Assembly (NCBI GenBank): GCA_036274675.1
Contig: DASUFE010000101.1
Location: forward strand, 1 to 49,874
Length of the DNA: 49,874 nucleotides
Reading direction: 5' to 3'
Source of the DNA: DASUFE01 sp036274675
Lineage (GTDB): Bacteria; Pseudomonadota; Gammaproteobacteria; HTCC5015
Positions 28,269-35,606 of this stretch are shown piece by piece. Below the pieces are notes generated by a model that had not been told where the DNA came from, ran no database searches, and worked only from the letters and a program-made list of their open reading frames with translations. A program made the position numbers and the translations under genes. How positions within the stretch are numbered: the first letter of the stretch is position 1; every line of letters begins with the position of its first letter.

Positions 28269-28339
28269 GCTTTTAGGCAGGCTCCGAATAATTCGTCCCT
28301 GAATTCTCAGAGCGCGACAAGATCACGGGGAGCGATTTA

Positions 28340-28480
28340 GAATTCGCTGCGAATGCAGCGAAGCCCGTCAGGGCGAGGGCAGGAATAGCCCCTTTGGGTT
28401 TCTTCATTTTCAAACCCTTTAAGTGTTTGAAAAAAATGACCGGCATATCCGTATGCCGCAAGACCCCGATAAAATCGGGA
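28340..28480. repeat. cluster of four consecutive stem-loops downstream of dacA
   Basis: Four perfect stems occur in about 140 bp: TTCGCTGC-gaat-GCAGCGAA (28343-28362), TTTTCAAAC-9 nt-GTTTGAAAA (28407-28433), CGGCATA-tccg-TATGCCG (28441-28458) and CCCGAT-aaa-ATCGGG (28465-28479). They occupy the 257 bp between dacA and dat. A weak T-rich stretch follows the last stem on the plus strand, so it may act as a partial terminator. On the minus strand the region is also open for 62 codons, which I take as incidental. The dense folding suggests a structured RNA or a mobile palindromic repeat. Confidence 0.55.
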
Positions 28481-28525
28481 TTACTTTAAATTTGACGAAC
28501 GATCGTATTGGTTTTGAGACGGATT

Positions 28526-29389
28526 ATGAAGATCGCATATTTAAACGATGAGTATCTGCCCCTGGAGCAGGCCAGGGTATCCGCACTGGACCGCGGCTTC
28601 CTGTTCGCGGATGGCGTGTACGAGGTGATCCCCGTCTACGGCGGACGCCTGTTCCGCCTCGATCAGCACCTGGACCGGCTCGACGGCAGCCTGGGCGGCA
28701 TACGGCTTGCCAACCCGCTGTCGCGCCCGCAATGGCGGGCGGTGCTGGCCCGTCTCGTAGACATGAACGGCGGCGGCGAACAGTCCGTTTATTTCCAGGT
28801 CACCCGCGGCGCGGCCGCGAAACGCGATCACCTGTTTCCCGCCAGCGTGCCCCAGACCGTATTCGCGATGAGCAGCCCGCTCAAGGCCATCGACTCCAAA
28901 TGGCTGCAGGAAGGCGCGACCGCGATCACGATACCGGACATCCGCTGGCAATATTGCCACCTGAAAACCATTTCCCTGCTGCCGAATGTGCTGATGCGGC
29001 AGTTGGCCGACGACAGCGGAGCCGACGAAGCGATCCTCATCCGCGACGGCCTGGCCACGGAGTGCACCGTCAGTAATCTCTTCATCGTCAAGGAAGGCGT
29101 CATTGTCACGCCTCCCAAGAGCGAATACCTGCTGCCCGGAATCACGCGCGACCTGCTGCTGGAGCTGGCGCACCGGCACGGCATGCCAGCTCGCGAGCGC
29201 GCGATACCGGAAACCGAACTCGCGGCGGCGGATGAAATATGGATCACCAGTTCTAGCAAGGAAGTGATACCGGCGACGCATCTCAACGGCCGCAAGGTCG
29301 GCGACGGCAGGCCGGGGCCCGTCTGGCGCAGGATGTTCGACCATTACCAGGAGTACAAGAACCGGCTGATTGCCGGCGATGCCGAATGA
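28526..29389 (+). CDS. dat: D-amino-acid transaminase (class IV PLP aminotransferase)
   Basis: A 287-residue PLP enzyme of fold type IV, most like D-amino-acid transaminase, which interconverts D-alanine and D-glutamate. Lys147 in CHLKTISLL is the Schiff-base lysine. ECTVSNLFIV and LLPGITRDLLLEL are the cofactor-binding blocks. Its place between dacA and the lipoate genes is the usual one in gammaproteobacteria and points to D-amino acid supply or recycling for peptidoglycan. Branched-chain aminotransferase or 4-amino-4-deoxychorismate lyase are less likely alternatives. ATG 28526 gives the family N-terminus; the frame is open six codons further upstream. Confidence 0.88.
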   Translation: MKIAYLNDEYLPLEQARVSALDRGFLFADGVYEVIPVYGGRLFRLDQHLDRLDGSLGGIRLANPLSRPQWRAVLARLVDMNGGGEQSVYFQVTRGAAAKRDHLFPASVPQTVFAMSSPLKAIDSKWLQEGATAITIPDIRWQYCHLKTISLLPNVLMRQLADDSGADEAILIRDGLATECTVSNLFIVKEGVIVTPPKSEYLLPGITRDLLLELAHRHGMPARERAIPETELAAADEIWITSSSKEVIPATHLNGRKVGDGRPGPVWRRMFDHYQEYKNRLIAGDAE

Positions 29390-29682
29390 GCAGCGACAAT
29401 GGCGATAATATAAAAGACGGGAGCGCAGAGACTCTTTTTGAATTCCCCTGCCGGTTCCCGATCAAGGCCATGGGTCGCAGCATCATCGGCATGGAGGCGA
29501 CCATCGTCGATATCGTGCGCAAGCATGCCCCCGAAAGCGATATTATCTCGGTGCGGACGCGGCTCAGCAGCGGTGGCAAGTACATCGGCGTCACGATCAC
29601 CATCACCGCGCGCAGCAAGACTCAGCTCGACGCGATCTACCTGGACTTGACGGCTCATCCAGAGGTCCTGGTTTCTTATTAA
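29386..29682 (+). CDS. ybeD: DUF493 family protein YbeD
   Basis: A 98-residue cytoplasmic ACT-like fold protein. The conserved core FPCRFPIKAMG, followed by VRTRLSSGGKYIGVTITI and a C-terminal LTAHPEVLVSY, identifies DUF493. Function is not established; it is almost always encoded between dacA/dat and lipB, and a regulatory role in lipoate metabolism has been suggested. ATG overlaps the dat stop (ATGA), so it is translationally coupled. Confidence 0.94.
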   Translation: MSSDNGDNIKDGSAETLFEFPCRFPIKAMGRSIIGMEATIVDIVRKHAPESDIISVRTRLSSGGKYIGVTITITARSKTQLDAIYLDLTAHPEVLVSY

Positions 29683-29756
29683 GATGCTGGACGTTATTTG
29701 CGACAACGGCTATGCGGGATTGTAAATATGTCGATGATTCCTGGGTTTAAACCAAC

Positions 29757-30413
29757 GTGACTTCCTTGCTCCCGGCGGTTGAAGTTATCAATGGTGGATT
29801 AATTGTCCGGGAACTCGGACGCCGCGACTACGAATCCGTCTGGAAAGAGATGCAGGACTTCACGAAGAGTCGCGACGAATCCACCGTCGACGAGCTGTGG
29901 TTCGTCGAGCATCCGCCGGTGTACACGCAGGGCGTCAGCGGCAAGGCCGAACACGTGCTCGATCCGCACGGTATTCCGGTGATTCAATCGAATCGCGGCG
30001 GGCAGGTCACCTATCATGGTCCGGGGCAGATCGTGGCTTATGTGCTGTTCGATCTGCGCCGCAAAAAGATGGGCGTGCGCGATCTCGTCAGTCAACTTGA
30101 AAACGCAGTGATCGACCTGCTCAAGAGTTATGGCGTCGCGGCCGCCGCGCGCAAGGATGCTCCAGGAGTTTACGTGGAGGGCGCAAAAGTGGCGGCGCTC
30201 GGGCTGCGCGTCAGCCAGGGCTGTTCCTATCACGGGCTGGCGCTCAATGTAGACATGGATCTTATGCCTTTTCAGTGGATCAACCCCTGCGGATATAAGG
30301 AACTGAAAGTGACCCAGTTAAGGGATCTGGGCATCCAGGATACGATCCGGCAGGTCAAGGACAAACTGCTCGGGGTTCTGACGAGCAATATGGGCTATAC
30401 TACGCGGACTTAA
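29757..30413 (+). CDS. lipB: octanoyl-[acyl carrier protein]:protein N-octanoyltransferase
   Basis: A 218-residue enzyme that moves octanoate from ACP to the lipoyl domains, the first step of lipoate assembly. Seen: NRGGQVTYHGPGQIVAY (79-95), the Lys144 region EGAKVAALGLRV, and Cys178 in INPCGYKELKVTQL, the acyl-thioester residue. It starts with GTG 29757. It is followed 20 bp later by lipA. A target in this window is the SucB lipoyl lysine. Confidence 0.96.
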   Translation: MTSLLPAVEVINGGLIVRELGRRDYESVWKEMQDFTKSRDESTVDELWFVEHPPVYTQGVSGKAEHVLDPHGIPVIQSNRGGQVTYHGPGQIVAYVLFDLRRKKMGVRDLVSQLENAVIDLLKSYGVAAAARKDAPGVYVEGAKVAALGLRVSQGCSYHGLALNVDMDLMPFQWINPCGYKELKVTQLRDLGIQDTIRQVKDKLLGVLTSNMGYTTRT

Positions 30414-30433
30414 TAAATCCCCTTATCACCGGA

Positions 30434-31414
30434 ATGTCAGACAACAATTACACAGCCCCTTCGAGAATCGACCCCGACGGACACAAGCGCGGGCATGAGA
30501 AGCTGGCCAAAATTCCGGTGAAGATACAGCCGACGGAAGTCATGCCGCGCAAGCCCTCCTGGATACGCGCCAAGTCCCAGGGCGCGCCCGAGGTGCAGCG
30601 CATCAAGAAGATGCTGCGCGAGATGAATCTGCATTCGGTGTGCGAGGAGGCGAGCTGTCCCAACCTCGGCGAATGCTTCAGCAAGGGCACCGCGACCTTC
30701 ATGATCATGGGCGACATCTGCACGCGCCGCTGCCCCTTCTGTGACGTCGCGCACGGGCGCCCCAAACCGCTCGATACCGACGAACCCAGGAACCTGGCGG
30801 AGACTATTCGCAAGCTGGGCCTGCGTTATGTGGTTGTCACCTCGGTGGACCGCGACGACCTGCGCGACGGCGGCGCCGGCCATTTCGCCGACTGCATCCG
30901 CGAGATCCGCGAGCGTTCTCCCAATACCCAGATCGAAGTGCTGGTGCCGGATTTCCGCAACAAGATGGATCGCGCGCTGTCCTGTTTCGGCGACACCGTG
31001 CCGGACGTGTTCAACCACAACCTGGAAACCGTGCCGCGGCTGTACCGCGCCGCGCGTCCCGGCGCGGACTACGAGTTCTCGCTGGACCTGCTGGAGCGAT
31101 TCAAACTGAAGCATCCCCATGTGCCCACCAAGTCGGGGCTGATGCTCGGCCTGGGCGAGGAAATCGCGGAGATCGAACAGGTGATGCGCGACCTGCGCGC
31201 GCACAAGGTCGACATGCTGACGCTCGGCCAGTACCTGCAGCCGAGCAAGCACCATATGCCGGTGCATCGTTTTGTAAATCCCGCCGAATTCGACCGCCTG
31301 GCGGAAGTCGGCTATTCAATGGGCTTCAGCCACGTCGCCAGCGGGCCAATGGTGCGTTCCTCATACCACGCCGACGAACAGGCCTCCAAGGTATTGGAAG
31401 AAACCGCTTTATAA
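30434..31414 (+). CDS. lipA: lipoyl synthase
   Basis: A 326-residue radical-SAM enzyme that inserts two sulphur atoms into protein-bound octanoate. Both [4Fe-4S] sites are complete: the auxiliary cluster CEEASCPNLGEC (Cys70, 75, 81) and the radical-SAM CTRRCPFCD (Cys96, 100, 103). The C-terminal RSSYHADEQ supplies the serine that ligates the auxiliary cluster. Length matches the family. It is the last gene of the mrdA-lipA series. Decayed palindrome arms begin 5 bp after its stop. Confidence 0.97.
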   Translation: MSDNNYTAPSRIDPDGHKRGHEKLAKIPVKIQPTEVMPRKPSWIRAKSQGAPEVQRIKKMLREMNLHSVCEEASCPNLGECFSKGTATFMIMGDICTRRCPFCDVAHGRPKPLDTDEPRNLAETIRKLGLRYVVVTSVDRDDLRDGGAGHFADCIREIRERSPNTQIEVLVPDFRNKMDRALSCFGDTVPDVFNHNLETVPRLYRAARPGADYEFSLDLLERFKLKHPHVPTKSGLMLGLGEEIAEIEQVMRDLRAHKVDMLTLGQYLQPSKHHMPVHRFVNPAEFDRLAEVGYSMGFSHVASGPMVRSSYHADEQASKVLEETAL

Positions 31415-31419
31415 ATTTC

Positions 31420-31495
31420 CTCTCGCCAAGCCGCAAAGTCGCTAAGAAAAGAAAGAAGAAGAATGTCTCTCGCGGAGGCGCGGAGGACGCAGAGT
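31420..31495. repeat. left arms of a CTCTCGC/GCCAAG palindrome after lipA
   Basis: Two left-arm starts lie in series: CTCTCGCCAAGCCGCAAAG (31420, GCCAAG word) and TCTCTCGCGGAGGCGCGGAG then GACGCAGAG (31467-31495, GCAGAG word). The matching right arm is not nearby but at 32634-32667, on the far side of the broken BRCT gene, so about 1.1 kb separates the arms. Confidence 0.65.
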
Positions 31496-31511
31496 AAAAA
31501 GATCTCACTTT

Positions 31512-31558
31512 ATCCCCCTTCGTCCCGAAGGGGGATGGCCGACAGGCCAGGGGGATGG
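31512..31558. repeat. compound CCCCCTTC stem-loop element, copy 1
   Basis: A perfect 11-bp stem ATCCCCCTTCG-tcc-CGAAGGGGGAT (31512-31536) is followed by GGCC-gaca-GGCC (31537-31548) and then AGGGGGATGG (31549-31558), which could compete for the first arm. The same three-part layout recurs at 41972-42015. Confidence 0.75.
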
Positions 31559-31575
31559 TGGTTCTGCAGGTGTGT

Positions 31576-31617
31576 AAGCTCGCTGAGCTTGCGGAACCCA
31601 ACGGATTTCATGTTGGG
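31576..31617. repeat. AAGCTC / CCCAAC stem-loop repeat
   Basis: AAGCTC-gct-GAGCTT (31576-31590) is followed by CCCAAC-ggatttcat-GTTGGG (31597-31617). Together they resemble the GTTGGGAT...ATCCCAAC elements at 45139-45168 and 48243-48299, and seem to be a diverged, rearranged copy of that family. Confidence 0.55.
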
Positions 31618-31634
31618 CATCACATTCGTTCAGC

Positions 31635-32526
31635 CTAACCACGCGCTCTAACCATCTGTAGATCAGCTACCGCATCGTGAAAATCATTTTCATGTACGAG
31701 AAGTATTCTCGCGCCGGCCTTTCTGAGATTGACGGCTTTTTCAACTTTTCGGCCGTAGCATGCGTATGACCAGCAGGGATTCCCATCTGCGCCGATGATC
31801 AGATAGTTAAGCTTTTCTGATACGGAACTGATTATCCTGCCTCCAAGCTTTTGGATGATTTTTGAGAATTCAGACCGGGTGTATTTGAAGGATGTTCCTG
31901 TCAAACAAAATGAAGATCCTTCAAATTCAATTTCAGGGCAGACGGCGCATAATCCAATTACATTGCAGCCTTCTGAAATTCGGGGGCTTGTTATTGTTCG
32001 GCCATCCATCAGGGCTGTAAATTCAGAGAAGAATTTCTTAAGCAATTTATACTCTGCTGCGTCCATTTTTTTATCTTTCAGAACAGCAGTTATCAAATTG
32101 TCAACCTCTTCATAAGGCCGGCAAGTTCTCAAGTGTTCATGTTCTGAAAGCCAATCGGAAAGACCAATGAGTTCGGATTCTGATATAACACTATCGGAGA
32201 CAATCGCGCCGAGGATGGCGTGAAGCCTTTGTAAATCGGCAGTTATTGAGTCGTAATAATCTGTCGAACGTAATTTTTCGCAAAGCCATAAATGTCTTGC
32301 TTTTCTTCGGCGCTAATTATCCCGTCGAAAACAGCTTGTTTTACGGTCGGTAAAAGTTCGTTATAAGGATGGCTATCTTTTAGTTCTCTATGCTCAGATA
32401 GCCATGTATTGAGAAAGCTAACTTGATTCGTGAATCAACAGCTATCCCTTCGATGATCCCTAGTAAGGAATTAATTGATTTATCGAGACGCGAGCGCTTT
32501 GTAAACCTGAAGTATTGATATGGTCC
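31635..32526 (-). pseudogene. BRCT-domain protein gene broken by frameshifts
   Basis: An intact 165-codon frame (31635-32132, TTG first codon) encodes a C-terminal BRCT domain (FCLTGTSFKYTRSEF, LGGRIISSVSEKLNYLIIGA, KVEKAV). The homologous protein continues upstream in other frames. One frame gives LHAILGAIVSDSVISESEL then DWLSEHEH; a second gives WLSEHRELKDSHPYNELLPT then VFDGIISAEEKQDI; a third gives RSRLDKSINSLLGIIEGIAV. Frame changes fall near 32289-32293 and 32421-32432, and a TAG closes the last frame at 32527. The N-terminal part is two copies of a ~65-residue helical module. BRCT domains bind phosphopeptides or DNA ends; a DNA-related role is likely but unproven. Confidence 0.75.
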
Positions 32527-32633
32527 CTATGCATACAGGGCCCGATTCTAGTCCTTTGTTGATGAAGATATACCGATTTTTATAGATTTGCCAGAATTTC
32601 GAGTATCGGAGGTTGTAAGAATTTGTTTTAACT

Positions 32634-32667
32634 TCTCCGTGTTCTCTGCGAGCTCCGCGAGAGAAAT
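32634..32667. repeat. right arm of a CTCTCGC palindrome
   Basis: CTCCGTGTTCTCTGCGAGCT is followed by CCGCGAGAGAAAT. It reads as the inverted partner of the arm at 31467-31495 (shared TCTCTCGCGGAG and CGCAGAG). The DNA in between is AT-richer than the flanks. Confidence 0.6.
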
Positions 32668-32673
32668 TTTTTC

Positions 32674-32967
32674 TTAAGTCCGGAATCCGAACAGCGCCTT
32701 TTGCAGTTTCCTTTGAGTTCGCGCGGAGTAGTCTTCCTTGGTGGGGAAGGTCGTGATGTCGTGCGGGGCGAACAGCAGCTGGATGACGCCGGCTTCCGCT
32801 TCGATGATCAGCAGGTGCTTGCCCAGGTGTTCGGCGGATTCACTGCTGCTCCAGTAGATTTTCTTCAGGTCGATGCCGATCCGGACGGCCAGCATGTTGC
32901 AGTAATCGATAATCATCCTGGCGCCTTCCTGGAACCACTGGGCTTTATCATCGGCGTTCATGACCAT
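32674..32967 (-). CDS. uncharacterised ~97-residue protein, tandem paralogue A
   Basis: I do not recognise a named family. The protein is small, soluble and without signal peptide or membrane segment. Its core EGARMIIDYCNMLAVRIG, then LKKIYW and LLIIEAEAG, and the ending RTQRKLQKALFGF are shared nearly position for position with the next gene upstream (33072-33374), so the two are tandem duplicates. Start choices are the first or third codon (M-V-M). The last residues abut the palindrome arm at 32634-32667. Confidence 0.75.
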   Translation of the reverse strand: MVMNADDKAQWFQEGARMIIDYCNMLAVRIGIDLKKIYWSSSESAEHLGKHLLIIEAEAGVIQLLFAPHDITTFPTKEDYSARTQRKLQKALFGFRT

Positions 32968-33028
32968 TCCACGTATCCATCTCGCAAGTGCGCATCATCA
33001 ACGCAGCAGCGCAGGGAAGTGAGAGGAG

Positions 33029-33044
33029 CCGCCATCCATGGCGG
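33029..33044. repeat. CCGCCA-tcca-TGGCGG stem-loop
   Basis: A perfect 6-bp stem with a 4-nt loop, followed by TCTGGGAGGGGAAACCG, sits between the two tandem paralogues. It resembles the small GCCAGGGATGGCC-like stem inside the 4133-4530 element. It could be a REP-type palindrome or a processing hairpin. Confidence 0.5.
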
Positions 33045-33071
33045 TCTGGGAGGGGAAACCGTTATCGCTGC

Positions 33072-33374
33072 CTAGCCGTTTTCAGCCTGGATATCGAACA
33101 GGGCTTTCTTGAGTTTTTTCTGTGTCTTCTCGGTGCCCACCCGCGCATTGAAGCTGGCGATATCCCTGGGTACGAAATCAAGTTTGACCGCGCCGCTTTC
33201 AGCTTCGATATTGAGGGTGTGACTTTCCGTATTTTCTTCCCGGTTGGGATCCCAATAAACATTTTTCAGGTTGACCCCGATCCTGACGGCCAGCATGGCG
33301 CAATAATCAATGATCATCCGGGCGCCTTCGTTGCTGTGAATTTCGAACTGCTGAGTGTCGAGATTGGCGTTCAT
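33072..33374 (-). CDS. uncharacterised 100-residue protein, tandem paralogue B
   Basis: Paralogue of the 32674-32967 product. It shares EGARMIIDYCAMLAVRIG, LKNVYW, LNIEAESGAVKL and TQKKLKKALF. It differs in its more acidic N-terminus and in lacking the aromatic residues of copy A. A good ribosome-binding site (AAGGGAG) precedes ATG 33374. No signal peptide or known catalytic motif is visible. The fold looks alpha then beta, with an invariant Cys in the IIDYC segment. No function can be assigned. Confidence 0.78.
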   Translation of the reverse strand: MNANLDTQQFEIHSNEGARMIIDYCAMLAVRIGVNLKNVYWDPNREENTESHTLNIEAESGAVKLDFVPRDIASFNARVGTEKTQKKLKKALFDIQAENG

Positions 33375-33630
33375 GTTTACTCCCTTAAGCCTTGTTATAA
33401 GCCTCTACTTCCTGAAAAAGGCTGCAAAACCAAAGATAGACCATTTTCAAGGACGTTTCAGGGTTTTACCGGACTTTTGTGAGGTATTTAACTGCCATTG
33501 GTCGGGCTTTTGCGGCGTTTTGGCGCTGGCTCGCGAGAATTTCGAGGGACGGCAAATGAAAAAGCTGCCGGATATGCCTGATATGCCGGATACGAAGTTA
33601 TTCGTGATAATCCGTGGAGAGAGTTACAGG
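33375..33630. other. intergenic region without a recognised gene
   Basis: This 256 bp gap lies upstream of the tandem paralogues and downstream of the GFA gene. It contains a short near-repeat (GCCGGATATGCCTGATATGCC, ~33569-33590) and presumably the promoter of paralogue B, but I see no convincing -10/-35 pair, terminator or RNA gene. Confidence 0.5.
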
Positions 33631-33984
33631 TCAGTAACTTCTGCCATCCACCGGTATGCGTTGCAGCGTCGTAAGATCGATGCCTTCCAGGCAGCGTGCG
33701 TTGATGGCCGCGGTATCGATGCCCTGCTTGTCTTTGGCGAAAGCAAAGGGCGCGCAGCCGCAATCGGGGCAGAACTGATGTTTGATGGAGTGCTTGTTGA
33801 AAGTGTAGGTCTGTAGGCGTTCCTCGCCGCTCGCGATCTTGAGGTTCGAGCGCGGTATGAATGACAGCAGATAGCCCTTGCGACTGCAGTGGGAACAGTT
33901 GCATTCGATTACTTGCTCAATATCAGCCTCGATTTCGTATTTCACCTTGCCGCAATGGCAGCTGCCTTGGTATTTCATGGTCAT
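33631..33984 (-). CDS. GFA/CENP-V-type zinc protein
   Basis: A 117-residue protein of the glutathione-dependent formaldehyde-activating (GFA) fold. The expected cysteines are all present: SCHCGKVKYEIE, ECNCSHCSRKGYLL and FCPDCGCAPF, which form two zinc sites. Many members are annotated as S-hydroxymethylglutathione synthases, but the family is broad and glutathione dependence cannot be inferred. ATG 33984 (or ATG two codons later) follows AAGGAAA. A GCCAAG-type palindrome lies directly upstream. Confidence 0.92.
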   Translation of the reverse strand: MTMKYQGSCHCGKVKYEIEADIEQVIECNCSHCSRKGYLLSFIPRSNLKIASGEERLQTYTFNKHSIKHQFCPDCGCAPFAFAKDKQGIDTAAINARCLEGIDLTTLQRIPVDGRSY

Positions 33985-34000
33985 TTTCCTTGTAAATTTA

Positions 34001-34114
34001 TTCTCGCCAAGTTCGCCAAGAAAGAACTATTCTCGCGAAGCCGCCAGGAACGCCAAGTATAAGAAAAATATTTAAGTGATTTACTTTGCGACTTTGCATC
34101 TTGGCGAGAGAAAA
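34001..34114. repeat. GCCAAG-type palindrome with doubled left arm
   Basis: Left arms at 34001 (TTCTCGCCAAGTTCGCCAAG) and 34030 (TTCTCGCGAAGCCGCCAGG) face a right arm TTTGCGACTTTGCATCTTGG followed by CGAGAGAAAA (ending ~34114). It fills the gap between the YdfG-like gene and the GFA gene. Confidence 0.75.
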
Positions 34115-34136
34115 TAATATTAAAGTTCCTTTGGCT

Positions 34137-34904
34137 CTATTTCCTGTGTACCGCGAGGCCGCCGGGGGCCTGGGAGACGGGCATCATTTCGATGCGGTTG
34201 ATATTGACGTGCGCGGGCTGCGCTATCACCCAGTCGACCGCCGCTGCAATATCGGCAGCCGTCATGGGTACCGTGCCTTGGTAGACCCGGTTGGCTTCCT
34301 GTTCGTTCCCATGGAAACGCACCAGGGAAAATTCGCTGTCCGTGGTCATGCCCGGTTCGATGTTGGTCACACGCACCGCCGTGCCGAGCAGGTCGGCCTT
34401 GAGGTTGCGCGAGAACTGCTCGACGAAGGCCTTGGTCGCGCCGTAGACGTTGCCGCCGCGATAGGCGTAACTGCCCGCGACCGAACCGATGTTGACAATA
34501 TGGCCGCGGTTGCGCGCGACCATGCCGGGGACAAGCAGATGCGTCATGAAGGCGAGCGACTTGCAGTTGGTGTCGATCATACGTTGCCAGTCGTCCCATG
34601 AGGCCTCGTGCGCCCGGTCGAGGCCCAGCGACAGCCCCGCGTTATTGATCAGGATATCGATCGTGGAAAAATCCCGGGGCAGCGCGGTGATTTCCCGCTC
34701 CACGGCCGCGCCGTCGTTGATATCGCAGGCCATGACATGGCAGGACGTATGTCCCGAGAGTTCCGCCGCCAGCTTTTCCAGGCGGTCGCGGCGGCGCGCC
34801 AGCAGCGCCAGGTTGAATCCGCGCTGCGCGAAAGTCCTCGCGACTTCCAGGCCGATGCCGCTGGAAGCGCCGGTGACCAACGCGATTTTATAGGGATTCT
34901 GCAT
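34137..34904 (-). CDS. ydfG: NADP-dependent 3-hydroxy acid dehydrogenase YdfG-like (SDR)
   Basis: A 255-residue classical short-chain dehydrogenase. Seen: cofactor loop TGASSGIGLEVAR, LINNAGLSLGLD, catalytic Ser in NIGSVAGSYAY, and YGATKAF with Tyr and Lys. The C-terminal VNINRIEMMPVSQAPGGL is specific to the YdfG subgroup, which oxidises L-allo-threonine, serine and 3-hydroxy acids and reduces malonic semialdehyde. The start at ATG 34904 is chosen over the in-frame TTG at 34934. It is flanked by palindromes on both sides. Confidence 0.9.
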   Translation of the reverse strand: MQNPYKIALVTGASSGIGLEVARTFAQRGFNLALLARRRDRLEKLAAELSGHTSCHVMACDINDGAAVEREITALPRDFSTIDILINNAGLSLGLDRAHEASWDDWQRMIDTNCKSLAFMTHLLVPGMVARNRGHIVNIGSVAGSYAYRGGNVYGATKAFVEQFSRNLKADLLGTAVRVTNIEPGMTTDSEFSLVRFHGNEQEANRVYQGTVPMTAADIAAAVDWVIAQPAHVNINRIEMMPVSQAPGGLAVHRK

Positions 34905-34911
34905 GCGAAAA

Positions 34912-35177
34912 CATTCTCTCCCAAAGTCTGCCAAAAAGAAATACGGAGATCTCTCGCAAAATTTGTAAAGAAAAAAGAAGAGCCTTTCGCAGAAATCGCG
35001 GAGGCGCTATAGGTGAACCGGGCGCAGAGCACGCAAAGAGCGCTATCTAAAAAGGCGGCGTACTGTATTATCCGCGCGCCATGTGCAATCTTTTCGAATC
35101 GTGCGAGCAAATCTTTTAACTAAAACAGCTCCGCGATTTCTGCGAGAGAATATCTTTCTCGTTGGACTTTGCAAGAG
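34912..35177. repeat. nested CTCTCGC-type palindromes
   Basis: Three nested pairs fill the gap between the DUF2007 gene and the YdfG-like gene. The outer pair is CTCTCCCAAAGTCTGCC / TTCTCGTTGGACTTTGCAAG. The middle arm is CTCTCGCAAAATTTGTAAAG. The inner, near-perfect pair is TTTCGCAGAAATCGCGGAGG (34984) with CTCCGCGATTTCTGCGAGAG (~35129-35148). The centre contains GGGCGCAGAGCACGCAAAG. Nesting suggests one element inserted into another. Confidence 0.7.
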
Positions 35178-35178
35178 G

Positions 35179-35601
35179 CTAATATTTCCATACGTGCCGG
35201 CAGCGCGAGCATCGGTGCTCGTCGCGGCGCAACGGGAAGATAATACCCAACAACCCGCAGCTCAGTATCGCCAGCAGCAGAAAGCCGAGCGGCATGCGGC
35301 TGCTGTATTTGTCCGAGCCGCAGTTCGGGCAGTTATTCTCATCAAGGTCCGGAAAATCCTTTCTGAGTTCCTCTTCGTACCGGCCTTGCTCGACCGAACC
35401 CAGAATGCCGTTGGCTGCCGCGACGTTCTCTTCCATCACCTGGACTTTGACGCCGCCGAGCGCCTGCGCGTAGATCCAGTTCGCCCAGACGTGATATTCG
35501 TCGACGATCAGGGCGGGAATGCCCTCGTCCTCGAGCTTGCCCTTCGCGAGGTAAGCATCCCAGGGGTTGATGAAGGAAGCGATGGTTACGAGTTTTGACA
35601 T
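35179..35601 (-). CDS. DUF2007 domain protein with zinc ribbon and membrane helix
   Basis: A 140-residue protein in three parts. Residues 1-~70 are the DUF2007 'signal-transducing' fold (VTIASFINPWDAYLAKGKLE, GGVKVQVMEENV). Next come CPNCGSDKY (~91) and CSRCRHVWKY (~131), a split zinc ribbon. Between the two halves lies one hydrophobic helix (PLGFLLLAILSCGLLGIIFPL). Topology suggests an inner-membrane protein with both soluble parts in the cytoplasm only if the helix is a hairpin. The function of DUF2007 is not known. It is encoded 5 bp after the methyltransferase-like gene. Confidence 0.82.
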   Translation of the reverse strand: MSKLVTIASFINPWDAYLAKGKLEDEGIPALIVDEYHVWANWIYAQALGGVKVQVMEENVAAANGILGSVEQGRYEEELRKDFPDLDENNCPNCGSDKYSSRMPLGFLLLAILSCGLLGIIFPLRRDEHRCSRCRHVWKY

Positions 35602-35606
35602 GCTGT

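Noticed and set aside
28273..28461. A 62-codon minus-strand frame with a hydrophobic stretch after a KKPKG start
   Set aside because: It coincides with the four-stem hairpin cluster, so its codons are constrained by the palindromes. There is no convincing ribosome-binding site. It is recorded as a repeat rather than a gene.
31512..31558. Intrinsic terminator of lipA
   Set aside because: The stem is strong but no T-run follows on the plus strand, and the same compound structure recurs elsewhere, so a repeat is the better description.
31635..32132. Annotating the BRCT frame as a complete gene
   Set aside because: The upstream DNA continues the same protein in two other frames, so this is the C-terminal part of a broken gene, although it could still be translated.
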